NCBI RefSeq assembly: GCF_001641615.1
Contig: NZ_LRRU01000010.1
Coordinates: 1-64,000, forward strand
Direction: 5' to 3'
Source: Pseudoalteromonas gelatinilytica
GTDB taxonomy: Bacteria; Pseudomonadota; Gammaproteobacteria; Enterobacterales; Alteromonadaceae
DNA: 64,000 bases
In this document: in pieces, positions 8,636 through 16,737 of the stretch
How the letters are laid out: the number at the start of each line of letters is the position of its first letter
How positions within the stretch are numbered: position 1 is the first letter of the stretch
The notes under the pieces: model-generated
What the model was told of the DNA's origin: nothing
The model's database searches: none
The model's input: only the letters and a program-made list of their open reading frames with translations
Translations under genes and position numbers: made by a program

Positions 8636-9256
8636 ATGTCTGCTAATTTACAAAAACTCGTTGTTATGCTCGAAATGCAAAATGCGATGAATACCAAAGT
8701 TCATGAGCAATGGTTTAGCCAAGGTTTTGAATGGTATCGTGCAATTTGGGTTGAGTGTGCTGAAATGCTTGATCACTACGGTTGGAAGTGGTGGAAAAAA
8801 CAAACCCCAGATACAGAACAAGTTATTTTAGAGTTAGTTGATATTTTCCATTTTGGTTTATCTTTACGTATTGATGGTGAAACCAGCTATGAGCAGTTGG
8901 CTGCGCAACTTGAAGCTGAGTTAAGTGCACCAGTTCAAGCCGATGATTTTAAACAAACACTCGAATTATTAGCCGCATCAGCTGTTGCTGAAAAGAGTTT
9001 TAATGCCGCTGCATTTGCAGGTTGTATGGCGCAAATTGGTATGGATATCGATGATTTATACCGTGGCTACGTTGGTAAAAATACCTTGAACTTCTTCCGC
9101 CAAGATCATGGCTACAAAGACGGTAGTTATATCAAAGTGTGGAATGGCCAAGAAGATAACGAGCACTTAGTTGAAGTGGTAAAAAGCCTCGATACAGAGC
9201 ATGCAGATTTTGCAAAACTTGTATACCAAGGCTTAGAGCAGCGTTACCCGAAGTAA
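8636..9256 (+). CDS. Dimeric all-alpha dUTP diphosphatase
   Basis: This 206-aa enzyme of the dimeric dUTPase/MazG-like superfamily hydrolyses dUTP to dUMP and PPi, limiting uracil in DNA and feeding thymidylate synthesis. The metal-binding signature is visible: an ECAEMLDHYGWKWWK helix followed by VILELVDIFHFGLS, giving the paired ExxE and ExxD acidic residues. FRQDHGYKDGSYIKVWNG near the C-terminus is typical of the family. It is unrelated to trimeric Dut. The stop codon abuts that of convergent yrfG with no spacer. Confidence 0.88.
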   Translation: MSANLQKLVVMLEMQNAMNTKVHEQWFSQGFEWYRAIWVECAEMLDHYGWKWWKKQTPDTEQVILELVDIFHFGLSLRIDGETSYEQLAAQLEAELSAPVQADDFKQTLELLAASAVAEKSFNAAAFAGCMAQIGMDIDDLYRGYVGKNTLNFFRQDHGYKDGSYIKVWNGQEDNEHLVEVVKSLDTEHADFAKLVYQGLEQRYPK

Positions 9257-9919
9257 TTATTTAACGGGGATAAACTCGCGAAAATCGATGGTCGATAAAA
9301 AGCCATCAAATTGCTTATGCGGTTGCTGACTATCAGGGTTGGCAACCGCAAGTATATGGCCGATACCAAACTCTTTTGCCGCATCTAGTACGGCAGGGCT
9401 GTCGTCCACAAATAAAGTCCGTTCCTTATCAAACTGCCATTCTTGGTGGACTTGTTGCCATAATGGTTGATGCTCTTTACTCACGCCATATTGGTGAGTT
9501 GAGATCACCCCGTCTAAGTAATTATCGATAGCAGTATGTTCAAACTTTAACATGGCACAATCTGGGTGCGCGTTAGTAAGCATGATCAATTGCTTGCCTG
9601 CTTTTCTCAGTTCAGTTAAGAAAGGCGGAACATCTTCACGAATTCTGATTAAATGTTGAATCTCACGTTTTAGCGCCATAATTGGTAAATCAAGTTGCTG
9701 TTGCCAATAATCTAAACAGTACCAATTAATTTGTCCGTGAACTTGTTGATAACGGTGCAAAATGTCAGCTTTTGCTGCGTCTAAACTGATTTTATGTTTA
9801 CGTGCATATTGCTCGGGAATAACAGTAAGCCAGAAATAATTATCAAAATGCAAATCGAGTAAGGTGCCATCCATATCTAACAACACAGTATCGATTTTTG
9901 ACCAATTTAACATAGGCAA
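9257..9919 (-). CDS. yrfG: HAD-family GMP/IMP nucleotidase YrfG
   Basis: This 220-aa HAD phosphatase dephosphorylates purine mononucleotides (GMP/IMP in the E. coli homologue). HAD motif I is DTVLLDMDGTLLDL, motif II is LIMLTNAH, motif III Lys is GVSKEHQ and motif IV is LFVDDSPAVLDAA. The LHFDNYFW segment after motif I is characteristic of YrfG. It is divergently placed from nudE, and both genes are neighbours in many gammaproteobacteria, which supports the name. Confidence 0.9.
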   Translation of the reverse strand: MPMLNWSKIDTVLLDMDGTLLDLHFDNYFWLTVIPEQYARKHKISLDAAKADILHRYQQVHGQINWYCLDYWQQQLDLPIMALKREIQHLIRIREDVPPFLTELRKAGKQLIMLTNAHPDCAMLKFEHTAIDNYLDGVISTHQYGVSKEHQPLWQQVHQEWQFDKERTLFVDDSPAVLDAAKEFGIGHILAVANPDSQQPHKQFDGFLSTIDFREFIPVK

Positions 9920-9968
9920 TTCACTTTAAAAGATTTATGATGAGCATAACTGCCATGATAGCAAATTA

Positions 9969-10547
9969 ATGCCAATGACACAGAAAAAGCATCCTACACC
10001 ACCGCAAATTTTGTCTAATGAAGTTGTCGCTAAAAGTCGACTATTTACTGTTGAATCGCTCGAATTGAAGTTCTCAAATGATGAGCAAAGGCAATACGAA
10101 AGAATTCGTGGCGGTGGTAGGGGGGCTGTTATGATCGTGCCAGTAACGGCCGATAACGAACTGTTATTAGTGCGAGAATATTGTGCAGGTACCAATGATT
10201 ATCAGTTGGGCTTTCCTAAGGGCTTAATTGACCCAGGCGAAACACCTCAGCAAGCTGCAGACCGTGAGCTGAAAGAAGAAGTTGGCTTTGGTGCTAAACA
10301 TTTCGCTGAACTTAAAAAAGTTAGCATGGCGCCAAGTTACTTTAATGCCACTATGCATATTTTGTATGCTGAAGATCTCTACACTGAAACCTTACCTGGT
10401 GATGAGCCTGAACCGCTTGTCGTTGTTAAATGGCCAATAACTGATTGGCAATCATTATTGCAACAAGAAGACTTTACTGAAGCACGAAGTGTCGCAGCTT
10501 TGCTATTATTAACAAAGTACTTAGAGTCGGGAGCGGGCAATGAATGA
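9969..10547 (+). CDS. nudE: ADP compounds hydrolase NudE (Nudix)
   Basis: This 192-aa Nudix hydrolase cleaves ADP-ribose, Ap3A, NADH and similar ADP-containing dinucleotides. The Nudix box begins GLIDPGETPQQAADREL and continues KEEVGF, preserving Gx5E...RELxEExG. A GGGRGAVMIVPV stretch and a MAPSYFNATMHILYAEDL segment are NudE-like. Its last 8 bp overlap cysQ, a conserved nudE-cysQ operon. Confidence 0.92.
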   Translation: MPMTQKKHPTPPQILSNEVVAKSRLFTVESLELKFSNDEQRQYERIRGGGRGAVMIVPVTADNELLLVREYCAGTNDYQLGFPKGLIDPGETPQQAADRELKEEVGFGAKHFAELKKVSMAPSYFNATMHILYAEDLYTETLPGDEPEPLVVVKWPITDWQSLLQQEDFTEARSVAALLLLTKYLESGAGNE

Positions 10548-11337
10548 TTTTTTAGAACCGTGTATTCGGTTAGCTGAGCAAGCAGGCGATGCCATTATGG
10601 CCATTTATCAGCAGGATGATATTGGTGCTGAGCAAAAGTCAGATCATACTCCGGTCACCAAGGCTGACTTAGCATCAAATGACGTATTAATGGCAGGTTT
10701 GAAGACCCTAGCCCCTGATATTCCAATTATGTCAGAAGAAACACCCATTCCAGCGCTGGCAGACAGAAAAGATTGGCACCGTTATTGGCTGCTTGATCCT
10801 ATGGATGGTACTGGGGAGTTTATTCTGGAAAGCGGTGATTTTGCAGTTAATATCGCATTAGTTGAAAATAATCGCCCAGTGCTGGGTGTTATTCATTGGC
10901 CAGCGAAACAAGTGACTTATTTTGCAAGTTATCAAAATGGCGCGTTTAAACGTGAAAATGGCCAAGATCAGCAAATTTCGGTAGCAACACCCGATAATTT
11001 AACCTTAGCTGTAAGCCGCAGACAAAAAATTGAAGCGGTCAGCCAGTATCTAAATACTCAGTTTGCGACAGTGGCATTAGGCTCATGTTCATTAAAAGCG
11101 TGTATTATCGCTGAAGGTAAAGCGGATTGCTTTTTACGTATCGGGCCAACAGGTGAGTGGGATACCGGCGCGTCACAAGTGATTGTAGAAGAAGCCGGTG
11201 GTTGCATTACAGATGCTGAATTTAACCCGTTAACTTACAATCAACGAGAAAGCACAGAAAACCCAGATTTTATTGTGATGGGTCACCCGGATTGGGAATG
11301 GCAAAAAATGATTAGTCCTCATCAGCGTGCATTTTAG
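10540..11337 (+). CDS. cysQ: 3'(2'),5'-bisphosphate nucleotidase CysQ
   Basis: This 265-aa member of the inositol monophosphatase superfamily converts 3'-phosphoadenosine 5'-phosphate (PAP) to AMP, removing the by-product of sulfate assimilation. Metal-binding motifs are present: a MSEET acidic site, WLLDPMDGTGEFI (DPxDGT), and the C-terminal WDTGASQVIVEEAGG (WDxxA). It starts inside nudE (8-bp overlap) and is followed by the tRNA promoter. Confidence 0.93.
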   Translation: MNDFLEPCIRLAEQAGDAIMAIYQQDDIGAEQKSDHTPVTKADLASNDVLMAGLKTLAPDIPIMSEETPIPALADRKDWHRYWLLDPMDGTGEFILESGDFAVNIALVENNRPVLGVIHWPAKQVTYFASYQNGAFKRENGQDQQISVATPDNLTLAVSRRQKIEAVSQYLNTQFATVALGSCSLKACIIAEGKADCFLRIGPTGEWDTGASQVIVEEAGGCITDAEFNPLTYNQRESTENPDFIVMGHPDWEWQKMISPHQRAF

Positions 11338-11389
11338 CTTTGTTTTGTGTGCTTTTTGTTCGTTTGAGTTAAATTTATCACTATAACCC

Positions 11390-11417
11390 TTGATTTCTAA
11401 TCTTATTGCTATATGAT
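11390..11417 (+). promoter_or_regulatory. Promoter of the tRNA-fMet cluster
   Basis: A -35 TTGATT (11390-11395) and a -10 TATGAT (11412-11417) are separated by 16 bp and followed by a GC-rich discriminator (AGCGCTC), as is usual for stable-RNA promoters. It sits between cysQ and the tRNA array. Confidence 0.65.
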
Positions 11418-11475
11418 AGCGCTCTCTTTGAAACAGGGCGTCGTTAACATGCTCATGTTACTAAGAGATTACAGG

Positions 11476-11564
11476 CGCGGGATGGAGCAGAATGATAAAT
11501 CATTCGTCGGACTCGCTAATACCTGAAGTCGAAGGTCGTCGGTTTAAATCCGGCTTCTGGGACT
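11476..11564 (+). pseudogene. Degenerate tRNA-fMet-like sequence
   Basis: It begins exactly like the intact copies (CGCGGGATGGAGCAG) and ends with a recognisable T-arm (GTCGGTTTAAATCCGGC). However, the D-arm is replaced by the palindrome GAATGATAAATCATTC, the anticodon arm is expanded and altered, the T-loop TTC is TTT, and the 3' acceptor strand no longer pairs. It is the first unit of the array, so it would be transcribed ahead of the functional genes. Confidence 0.7.
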
Positions 11565-11577
11565 ATAAACATACAGG

Positions 11578-11654
<77 letters not shown>

Positions 11655-11700
11655 ACTTCTTAAATTAAGTGAGAAGTAAAATAAACTTAATAATTTCAGG

Positions 11701-11777
<77 letters not shown>

Positions 11778-11823
11778 ACTTCTTAAATTAAGTGAGAAGT
11801 AAAATAAACTTAATAATTTCAGG

Positions 11824-11900
<77 letters not shown>

Positions 11901-11919
11901 ACTGAAATTATATAATAGG

Positions 11920-11940
11920 CACGCGAAAGCGTGTTTTTTT
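11920..11940 (+). terminator. Intrinsic terminator of the tRNA-fMet operon
   Basis: Stem CACGC, loop GAAA, GCGTG, followed by seven T (11934-11940). The same hairpin recurs at 12043-12063. Confidence 0.85.
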
Positions 11941-11957
11941 ATGCCTGAAATTCAGGT

Positions 11958-12010
11958 TCAGAGCCCGAAGTTCGTCGGTTCGCTCTCAAAATTCACAGCC
12001 CCCGCAACCA
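11958..12010 (+). pseudogene. 3'-half remnant of a tRNA-fMet gene
   Basis: GAGCCCGAAGTTCGTCGGTTC followed, after disrupted sequence, by CCCCGCAACCA matches the anticodon-arm 3' strand, T-arm start and acceptor/CCA end of the intact genes. The T-loop is broken and the 5' half is absent. It lies beyond the first terminator. Confidence 0.65.
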
Positions 12011-12042
12011 ACTGAAATTAAAAATTAATATGTAATACTAGA

Positions 12043-12063
12043 CACGCGAAAGCGTGTTTTTTT
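12043..12063 (+). terminator. Duplicated copy of the tRNA operon terminator
   Basis: The same CACGC-GAAA-GCGTG hairpin with seven T as at 11920-11940, carried in a ~110-bp duplicated unit. Confidence 0.75.
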
Positions 12064-12077
12064 ATGTCTGGAATTCA

Positions 12078-12119
12078 GGCTCAGAGCCCGAAGGTCGTCG
12101 GTTCGCTCTCAAAATTCAC
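12078..12119 (+). pseudogene. Second, shorter tRNA-fMet 3'-half remnant
   Basis: GAGCCCGAAGGTCGTCGGTTC repeats the intact tRNA sequence, then CGCTCTCAAAATTCAC follows exactly as in the first remnant. The acceptor end is lost. It shares its flank with 11958-12010, so the two arose by duplication. Confidence 0.6.
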
Positions 12120-12134
12120 CCGTTAATTCTACGG

Positions 12135-12166
12135 GTAGGTTGGTTTGAGCGCAGCGAAACCCAACA
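12135..12166 (+). repeat. GTAG-headed REP-like palindrome
   Basis: GTAGGTTGGTTTGAGCGCAG followed by CGAAACCCAAC forms an imperfect hairpin (TTGG-TTTGAGC-GC..GAAACCCAA). It is related to the minus-strand unit at 559-590. Confidence 0.55.
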
Positions 12167-12173
12167 TAAACAG

Positions 12174-12203
12174 AGCTATCAGCTTTCAGCCGTCAGACGT
12201 CAG
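12174..12203 (+). repeat. Third copy of the AGCTATCAGCTTTCAGCC repeat word
   Basis: It matches 101-133 and the reverse complement of 520-552. As at the window start it adjoins a GTAG-headed unit, supporting a composite repeat family. Confidence 0.6.
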
Positions 12204-12226
12204 TTGATCAGAGCGATAGGCTTGAC

Positions 12227-12254
12227 CTAGAACCTAGAACCTAGCACCTAGCAC
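12227..12254 (+). repeat. Heptamer tandem repeat CTAGAAC/CTAGCAC (4 units)
   Basis: Two CTAGAAC units are followed by two CTAGCAC units. The same CTAGCAC heptamer forms the eight-unit array at 31538-31593, and CTAGAAC-like units appear near 475. Confidence 0.8.
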
Positions 12255-12262
12255 CTTTACCC

Positions 12263-12326
12263 CGCTAACTCGCTAACTCGCTAACTCGCTAACTCGCTAA
12301 CTCGCTAACTCGCTAACTCGCTAACT
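12263..12326 (+). repeat. Octamer tandem repeat CGCTAACT x 8
   Basis: Eight perfect units of CGCTAACT. Its reverse complement AGTTAGCG resembles the GTTAGCGAG start of the direct repeats at 173 and 310. No gene lies here; the stretch 12120-12453 holds only repeats and the likely promoter of the following regulator gene. Confidence 0.95.
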
Positions 12327-12453
12327 CACATCTAAATCCAACTCCTTGATATCTTTCCTAGTTATTCATCCCTAAATTGGGAAATGATTATGAATGTTAG
12401 CTGAACTGAACTACGCTTGATTAATAACTAATAATAAATGTGTAGATTTAGGG

Positions 12454-15400
12454 ATGATCCGTTTTTTTATAGCGCTCTTAGTAGTTCTGTTTTTACCTTC
12501 AGCTTGGTCTGCATTTCATAATTACGATATTGATGATGGTCTATCGCAAAGTGTTGTGTTCGATATTGTGCAAGATCAGCAAGGTTTCATGTGGATTGCA
12601 ACACAGGCAGGCTTAAATCGCTTTGATGGCAATGAATTTACTGTATTCACAGCATCTGATGAGGAAAATAGCCTAGCGAATAACTATATCTATCCGTTGG
12701 CACTTGATAGCGAATCACAGCTATTTATAGGTACTCGAAATAGTGGTGTAAACCAACTCGCATTACATAATTATCAATTTTCTGAGCCGCTTTTAAAAGA
12801 GCGCCGTATTACCAGTTTATTGGTGGCGCAACAGCAAGTTTATATTGGCACTTACGACGGCAGCCTATTTCGTTACGATAAGCGAACAGAGCAACTTGAA
12901 ACCTTAATAACAGGGTTAAAAAAGCCTATTTATGCGCTATCAAAAATCGCTGACATACTTTGGATAGGAACGCATGGAGCTGGGTTACTTCATTATGATC
13001 TTATTAATAAACAACAAATTAATACTGTTTTTTCTGGCTTTGCTGAGCCAGTAAATATTCATGCCAGTATCTTTGCAATCAAACAGGCCGCCGATGGCAG
13101 TATTTGGTTGGCAAGTCAGGGCGGCGGTTTATATAAGATTGAGCTTAGTACCAAAACAATAACGCAGTGGTTAACTTCTAATGATGATAATTCTGGGCTT
13201 AGTAGCAATGAAATTCGTGATATTGAGTTTGATAGCCAGGGCCGAGTTTGGCTAGCAACGCGAGGCGGCGGAATTAATGTTTACAACCCCATTGATGCAA
13301 GTTTCACCGTTTTAGCGCATGACCCGTTTGATAAATATAGTCTTGCCCATGACCGGGTATATAGTATCTATCGAGACAGTAGTGACATCATGTGGTTTGG
13401 TACTGCACATGGGATCAGTAAGCTCGACCCCGCATCATTACAATTTAGTAAGTTAAAAAAGCCAACGCCACTTTCAAGTAACGATGCGTGGGCGTTATTT
13501 GAAGACTCAAAGCAACGTATTTGGTATGGCAGCTGGGGTGGCGGTATCGATATTCTTGATCAGCAATTAAATCGTTTAGATCGCATAACCACCGAAAGTT
13601 CACCGTACTCAATAAGCAGTAATGCAATTAAAGCCATCGCCGAAGATCGTAATGGCGATATATGGATTGGCAGCTGGCAGCAAGGGATTGATGTTTTGCA
13701 TACCGATGGCAGCATCAGTCACTTTCGAGCAGATGAAGGTGAGCATGGCTTAACTGAAAACAGTATATATGCCCTTTTAGTTGATGAGAAAAATAATGTT
13801 TGGGTCGGCACGAATGGAGGAGGACTGTTTTGTTTTGATAGGAAGCGTGGCAAATTTATTAGTTTTGCACAGCCTGTAGCTAGTACACAACTGGTAATTC
13901 CAACGGCGCGGGTGACGAGTTTATATAAAACCTCGCAAGCAGATCTGTGGATAGGTACAGATGGTGATGGGGCTTATCATTACAATGCTGCAACCGATAC
14001 CCTCACTAATTATCGTAAAGGGGACCTGGCTTTATCTGATAATACAGTGCGTGCATTTTTAGAAATTGACCAGCAAATGTGGCTCGCAACGTCGAACGGC
14101 TTAAATATTATTGATTTGAGCAACCAGCAAGTTCATCAGTTTAATGTCGCTCAAGGCCTTCCTAATCAAGTCGTTTATGCGTTGTTAAAAGACAACGAAG
14201 ATTGGGTCTGGCTAAGTACTAATAACGGTCTCGCTAAAATAGATCCTGCAACCATGAGCATTAAAAACTATAAAGCTCGCCATGGCTTACAAGGTAATGA
14301 ATTTAATGCCGGTGCTTATTTAAAAACCCGTGATGGCCGCTTGATGTTTGGTGGCACACAAGGGGTTAGTGTGATTAATCCTGCTGACCTTGAAGTTAAT
14401 ACTATTGGTGGGCAATTAGCGCTTACCAGTTTGCAATTTGATGATGAGAATGTGGTAAATCAAGGTGAAGGTCGTTTAGGCAGTTTATATCAAATAGAAA
14501 AAAGCCGTACAGTGACTATTCCTGCGGGCATAAAACGGGTTCATTTCCAGGTAAGTTATCTGCACTACTCTGAGCCGCAAACTAATCAGTATTCTTATCA
14601 GTTAGCTGGCTTTGAGCAGCAATGGCGCAAGGTAACTGGCCCGAATTTGGCTGTTGACTACACTAACCTTCCTGCAGGTGAATATCAGTTGATTGTAAAT
14701 GCCAGTAGTGAAAATGGTGCTAATGCACTTACCCCATTACTGTTAAACATAACCGTTCTTGCTCCTTGGTGGCAAACAAGTGAGTTTTATCTGTTAACAG
14801 TTATGCTGATGTTGGCGATGGTGTGGCTATTCACAGTGCTTTGGACTCGGCGGATTCGCCAACAAAAATATTATCTGGAGCAAATCGTCACCGAGCGCAC
14901 TGACGAAATCGCAGAGCAAAAAATGCTAATCGAACAGCAAGCTGATGCTCTGAGTGACTCACTCGAAAATAAAGTGCGTTTTTTCACTCATGCATCTCAT
15001 GAATTACGCACTCCTTTGAGTTTGTTGATTGCGCCGTTGCAAAAGCTAATCGCAGATGAACGAAATACTGAAAAGCGTGAGCAATTGAACTTGGTATTGC
15101 GTAATAGCCGGCGCTTAGAAAACTTGGTCGATAAGCTATTAACCTTGACTCGATATGATGAGCGCCATGAAGAGATTATTAAAGTAGTGTCATTATCGGC
15201 AATAGCCAGAGAGGTCGCGGGGCAGTTTGCTGTGTTAGGTGAAAAGTCCATCGACTTTCAGGTTGATATTGAAGAGGCTGTATTTATTGAAAGTACCCGA
15301 GAAGGAGTGATCACGATTCTTACCAACCTATTAAGTAATGCCTTTAAATATACTCAACAAGGTCAAGTCAGCTTAACCGTAAGCGCATCAGGTGAGCTTG

Positions 15401-16440
15401 CCAACATAGAAGTAACAGACACAGGCAAAGGCATCGCAGACGCTGAAAAAGACAAGGTGTTTGATACATTCTACAGAGTAAGTAGTCATGCAAATGTAGA
15501 AGGCAGTGGCGTTGGTTTAGCTATCGTTAAACGTTTGGTCGATAAATACAAAGGCACTATTATGCTGGCAAGCCGTTTAGGAGAAGGAACCAGTTTTAAA
15601 CTCGCCTTTAAAACTGCACAATTTGCAGATCAAGTTCCTGTCGATAACACAAGTCTAAAGTCAAAAGTGAGTCATGACAAAGCGAGTGTACTAATTATTG
15701 AAGATAATGACGAGTTGCGCCATTACCTGAAAACCGAGCTGCAACACCGTTATCAAGTATTATTAGCTGAAGATGGTCAAGCCGGTTTACAAATAGCGCT
15801 GAGCCAAGTACCAGATTTAATTATTACTGATTTAATGATGCCAAAGGTCGACGGCTTTACTGTGTTAGATTCATTACATAATTCGCCTGTTACATGCCAC
15901 ATTCCAGTGATTATTTTGACCGCTAAGGGCGACTATGAGACCAGAGTAAGTAGTTTGCAACAGCATGCATTAGATGTGATCACCAAACCATTTGATAGAG
16001 AAGAGCTATTTTTAAAAGTTGAGAATTGGATACAGTGGGTCAACTTATACTCTCAGCAGCAAATTTTGGCTGTACCAGAACATGTGGAGGATGAGCAATC
16101 AATCGCGGTTGATCCTCGTGACAAACAGTTACTTGAAAACCTTGAACGGTATGTTGCCGAGCATTACCAGCAACAAGGCTTCTCTATGATGAATTGTGCG
16201 AAAGAGTTAGCGCTTAGTGAGCGTCAATTACAACGTAAGTTAAAAGTGTTACTCAACATCACACCCAGTGAGTATTTACGTAATTATCGACTGAGTAAAG
16301 CTGCTGAATTACTAAGGCAAGGGCGACAAATAAGCTTAGTAATAGACGATGTGGGCTTTTCTTCACGTTCCTATTTCTCTAAATTTTTCAAAGCAAAATA
16401 TGGTATGACGGCGAAAGAATATCAATGCTATTATGTATAA
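12454..16440 (+). CDS. Hybrid two-component system protein (beta-propeller sensor, histidine kinase, receiver, AraC-type HTH)
   Basis: This 1328-aa one-protein signalling system has a signal peptide (~1-20), a periplasmic series of two-component-regulator propeller repeats (recurring GxxWxGTxGGGL-like blades, ~30-640) and a Y_Y_Y domain (~690-770). A membrane segment at about 775-797 follows, then HisKA with phospho-acceptor His849 in HASHELRTPLS, HATPase_c (NLLSNAFKYT; DTGKGI; GSGVGLAIV), a receiver with acceptor Asp1126 (ITDLMMPK), and a C-terminal AraC-family HTH (~1225-1328). This hybrid class usually senses polysaccharide breakdown products and activates adjacent genes. The co-directional lipoprotein genes downstream are the obvious candidate targets; the ligand is unknown. 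Confidence 0.93.
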   Translation: MIRFFIALLVVLFLPSAWSAFHNYDIDDGLSQSVVFDIVQDQQGFMWIATQAGLNRFDGNEFTVFTASDEENSLANNYIYPLALDSESQLFIGTRNSGVNQLALHNYQFSEPLLKERRITSLLVAQQQVYIGTYDGSLFRYDKRTEQLETLITGLKKPIYALSKIADILWIGTHGAGLLHYDLINKQQINTVFSGFAEPVNIHASIFAIKQAADGSIWLASQGGGLYKIELSTKTITQWLTSNDDNSGLSSNEIRDIEFDSQGRVWLATRGGGINVYNPIDASFTVLAHDPFDKYSLAHDRVYSIYRDSSDIMWFGTAHGISKLDPASLQFSKLKKPTPLSSNDAWALFEDSKQRIWYGSWGGGIDILDQQLNRLDRITTESSPYSISSNAIKAIAEDRNGDIWIGSWQQGIDVLHTDGSISHFRADEGEHGLTENSIYALLVDEKNNVWVGTNGGGLFCFDRKRGKFISFAQPVASTQLVIPTARVTSLYKTSQADLWIGTDGDGAYHYNAATDTLTNYRKGDLALSDNTVRAFLEIDQQMWLATSNGLNIIDLSNQQVHQFNVAQGLPNQVVYALLKDNEDWVWLSTNNGLAKIDPATMSIKNYKARHGLQGNEFNAGAYLKTRDGRLMFGGTQGVSVINPADLEVNTIGGQLALTSLQFDDENVVNQGEGRLGSLYQIEKSRTVTIPAGIKRVHFQVSYLHYSEPQTNQYSYQLAGFEQQWRKVTGPNLAVDYTNLPAGEYQLIVNASSENGANALTPLLLNITVLAPWWQTSEFYLLTVMLMLAMVWLFTVLWTRRIRQQKYYLEQIVTERTDEIAEQKMLIEQQADALSDSLENKVRFFTHASHELRTPLSLLIAPLQKLIADERNTEKREQLNLVLRNSRRLENLVDKLLTLTRYDERHEEIIKVVSLSAIAREVAGQFAVLGEKSIDFQVDIEEAVFIESTREGVITILTNLLSNAFKYTQQGQVSLTVSASGELANIEVTDTGKGIADAEKDKVFDTFYRVSSHANVEGSGVGLAIVKRLVDKYKGTIMLASRLGEGTSFKLAFKTAQFADQVPVDNTSLKSKVSHDKASVLIIEDNDELRHYLKTELQHRYQVLLAEDGQAGLQIALSQVPDLIITDLMMPKVDGFTVLDSLHNSPVTCHIPVIILTAKGDYETRVSSLQQHALDVITKPFDREELFLKVENWIQWVNLYSQQQILAVPEHVEDEQSIAVDPRDKQLLENLERYVAEHYQQQGFSMMNCAKELALSERQLQRKLKVLLNITPSEYLRNYRLSKAAELLRQGRQISLVIDDVGFSSRSYFSKFFKAKYGMTAKEYQCYYV

Positions 16441-16556
16441 CTCGTTGTTTATTATTGAAATGTCGTATTTGAGTACATTTTTGTCGGCATTCAGCATACT
16501 TATTTCTTGTAACTAATCTACCCTTGAACCTTAACGAAAAATGAATCGCTTTGATG

Positions 16557-16705
16557 GGATCTCTGGTGTTCATATTTGACGGGCAAACATGACTGAACTC
16601 AGATTATGGTTAAGGACGACACTGAGATCCCGCCTTTATTTCATGTTCAAAATAGGTTTTGCTTCCCTTGAGTTATGGCAACTGTGTAAGCAGTTGCCTC
16701 TTTTT
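16557..16705 (+). promoter_or_regulatory. Structured leader with intrinsic terminator upstream of the large lipoprotein gene
   Basis: GGGATCTC (from 16557) pairs with GAGATCCC (ending 16631), extended by partly complementary flanks, forming a long-range stem. A classic terminator follows: GGCAACTG (16677-16684), six-base loop, CAGTTGCC (16691-16698), then TCTTTTT to 16705. The terminator ends only 32 bp before the lipoprotein start codon and 237 bp after the regulator's stop. It could terminate the regulator transcript, release a small RNA, or act as an attenuator. No known riboswitch class was recognised. Confidence 0.5.
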
Positions 16706-16737
16706 AGGGAAATACAGCACTCAATGTAAGGATTAGC

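Noticed and set aside
12263..12326. Repeat array considered as CRISPR
   Set aside because: Units are 8 bp, directly abutting with no spacers. The same holds for the 7-bp arrays at 31538 and 62934. No cas genes are present.
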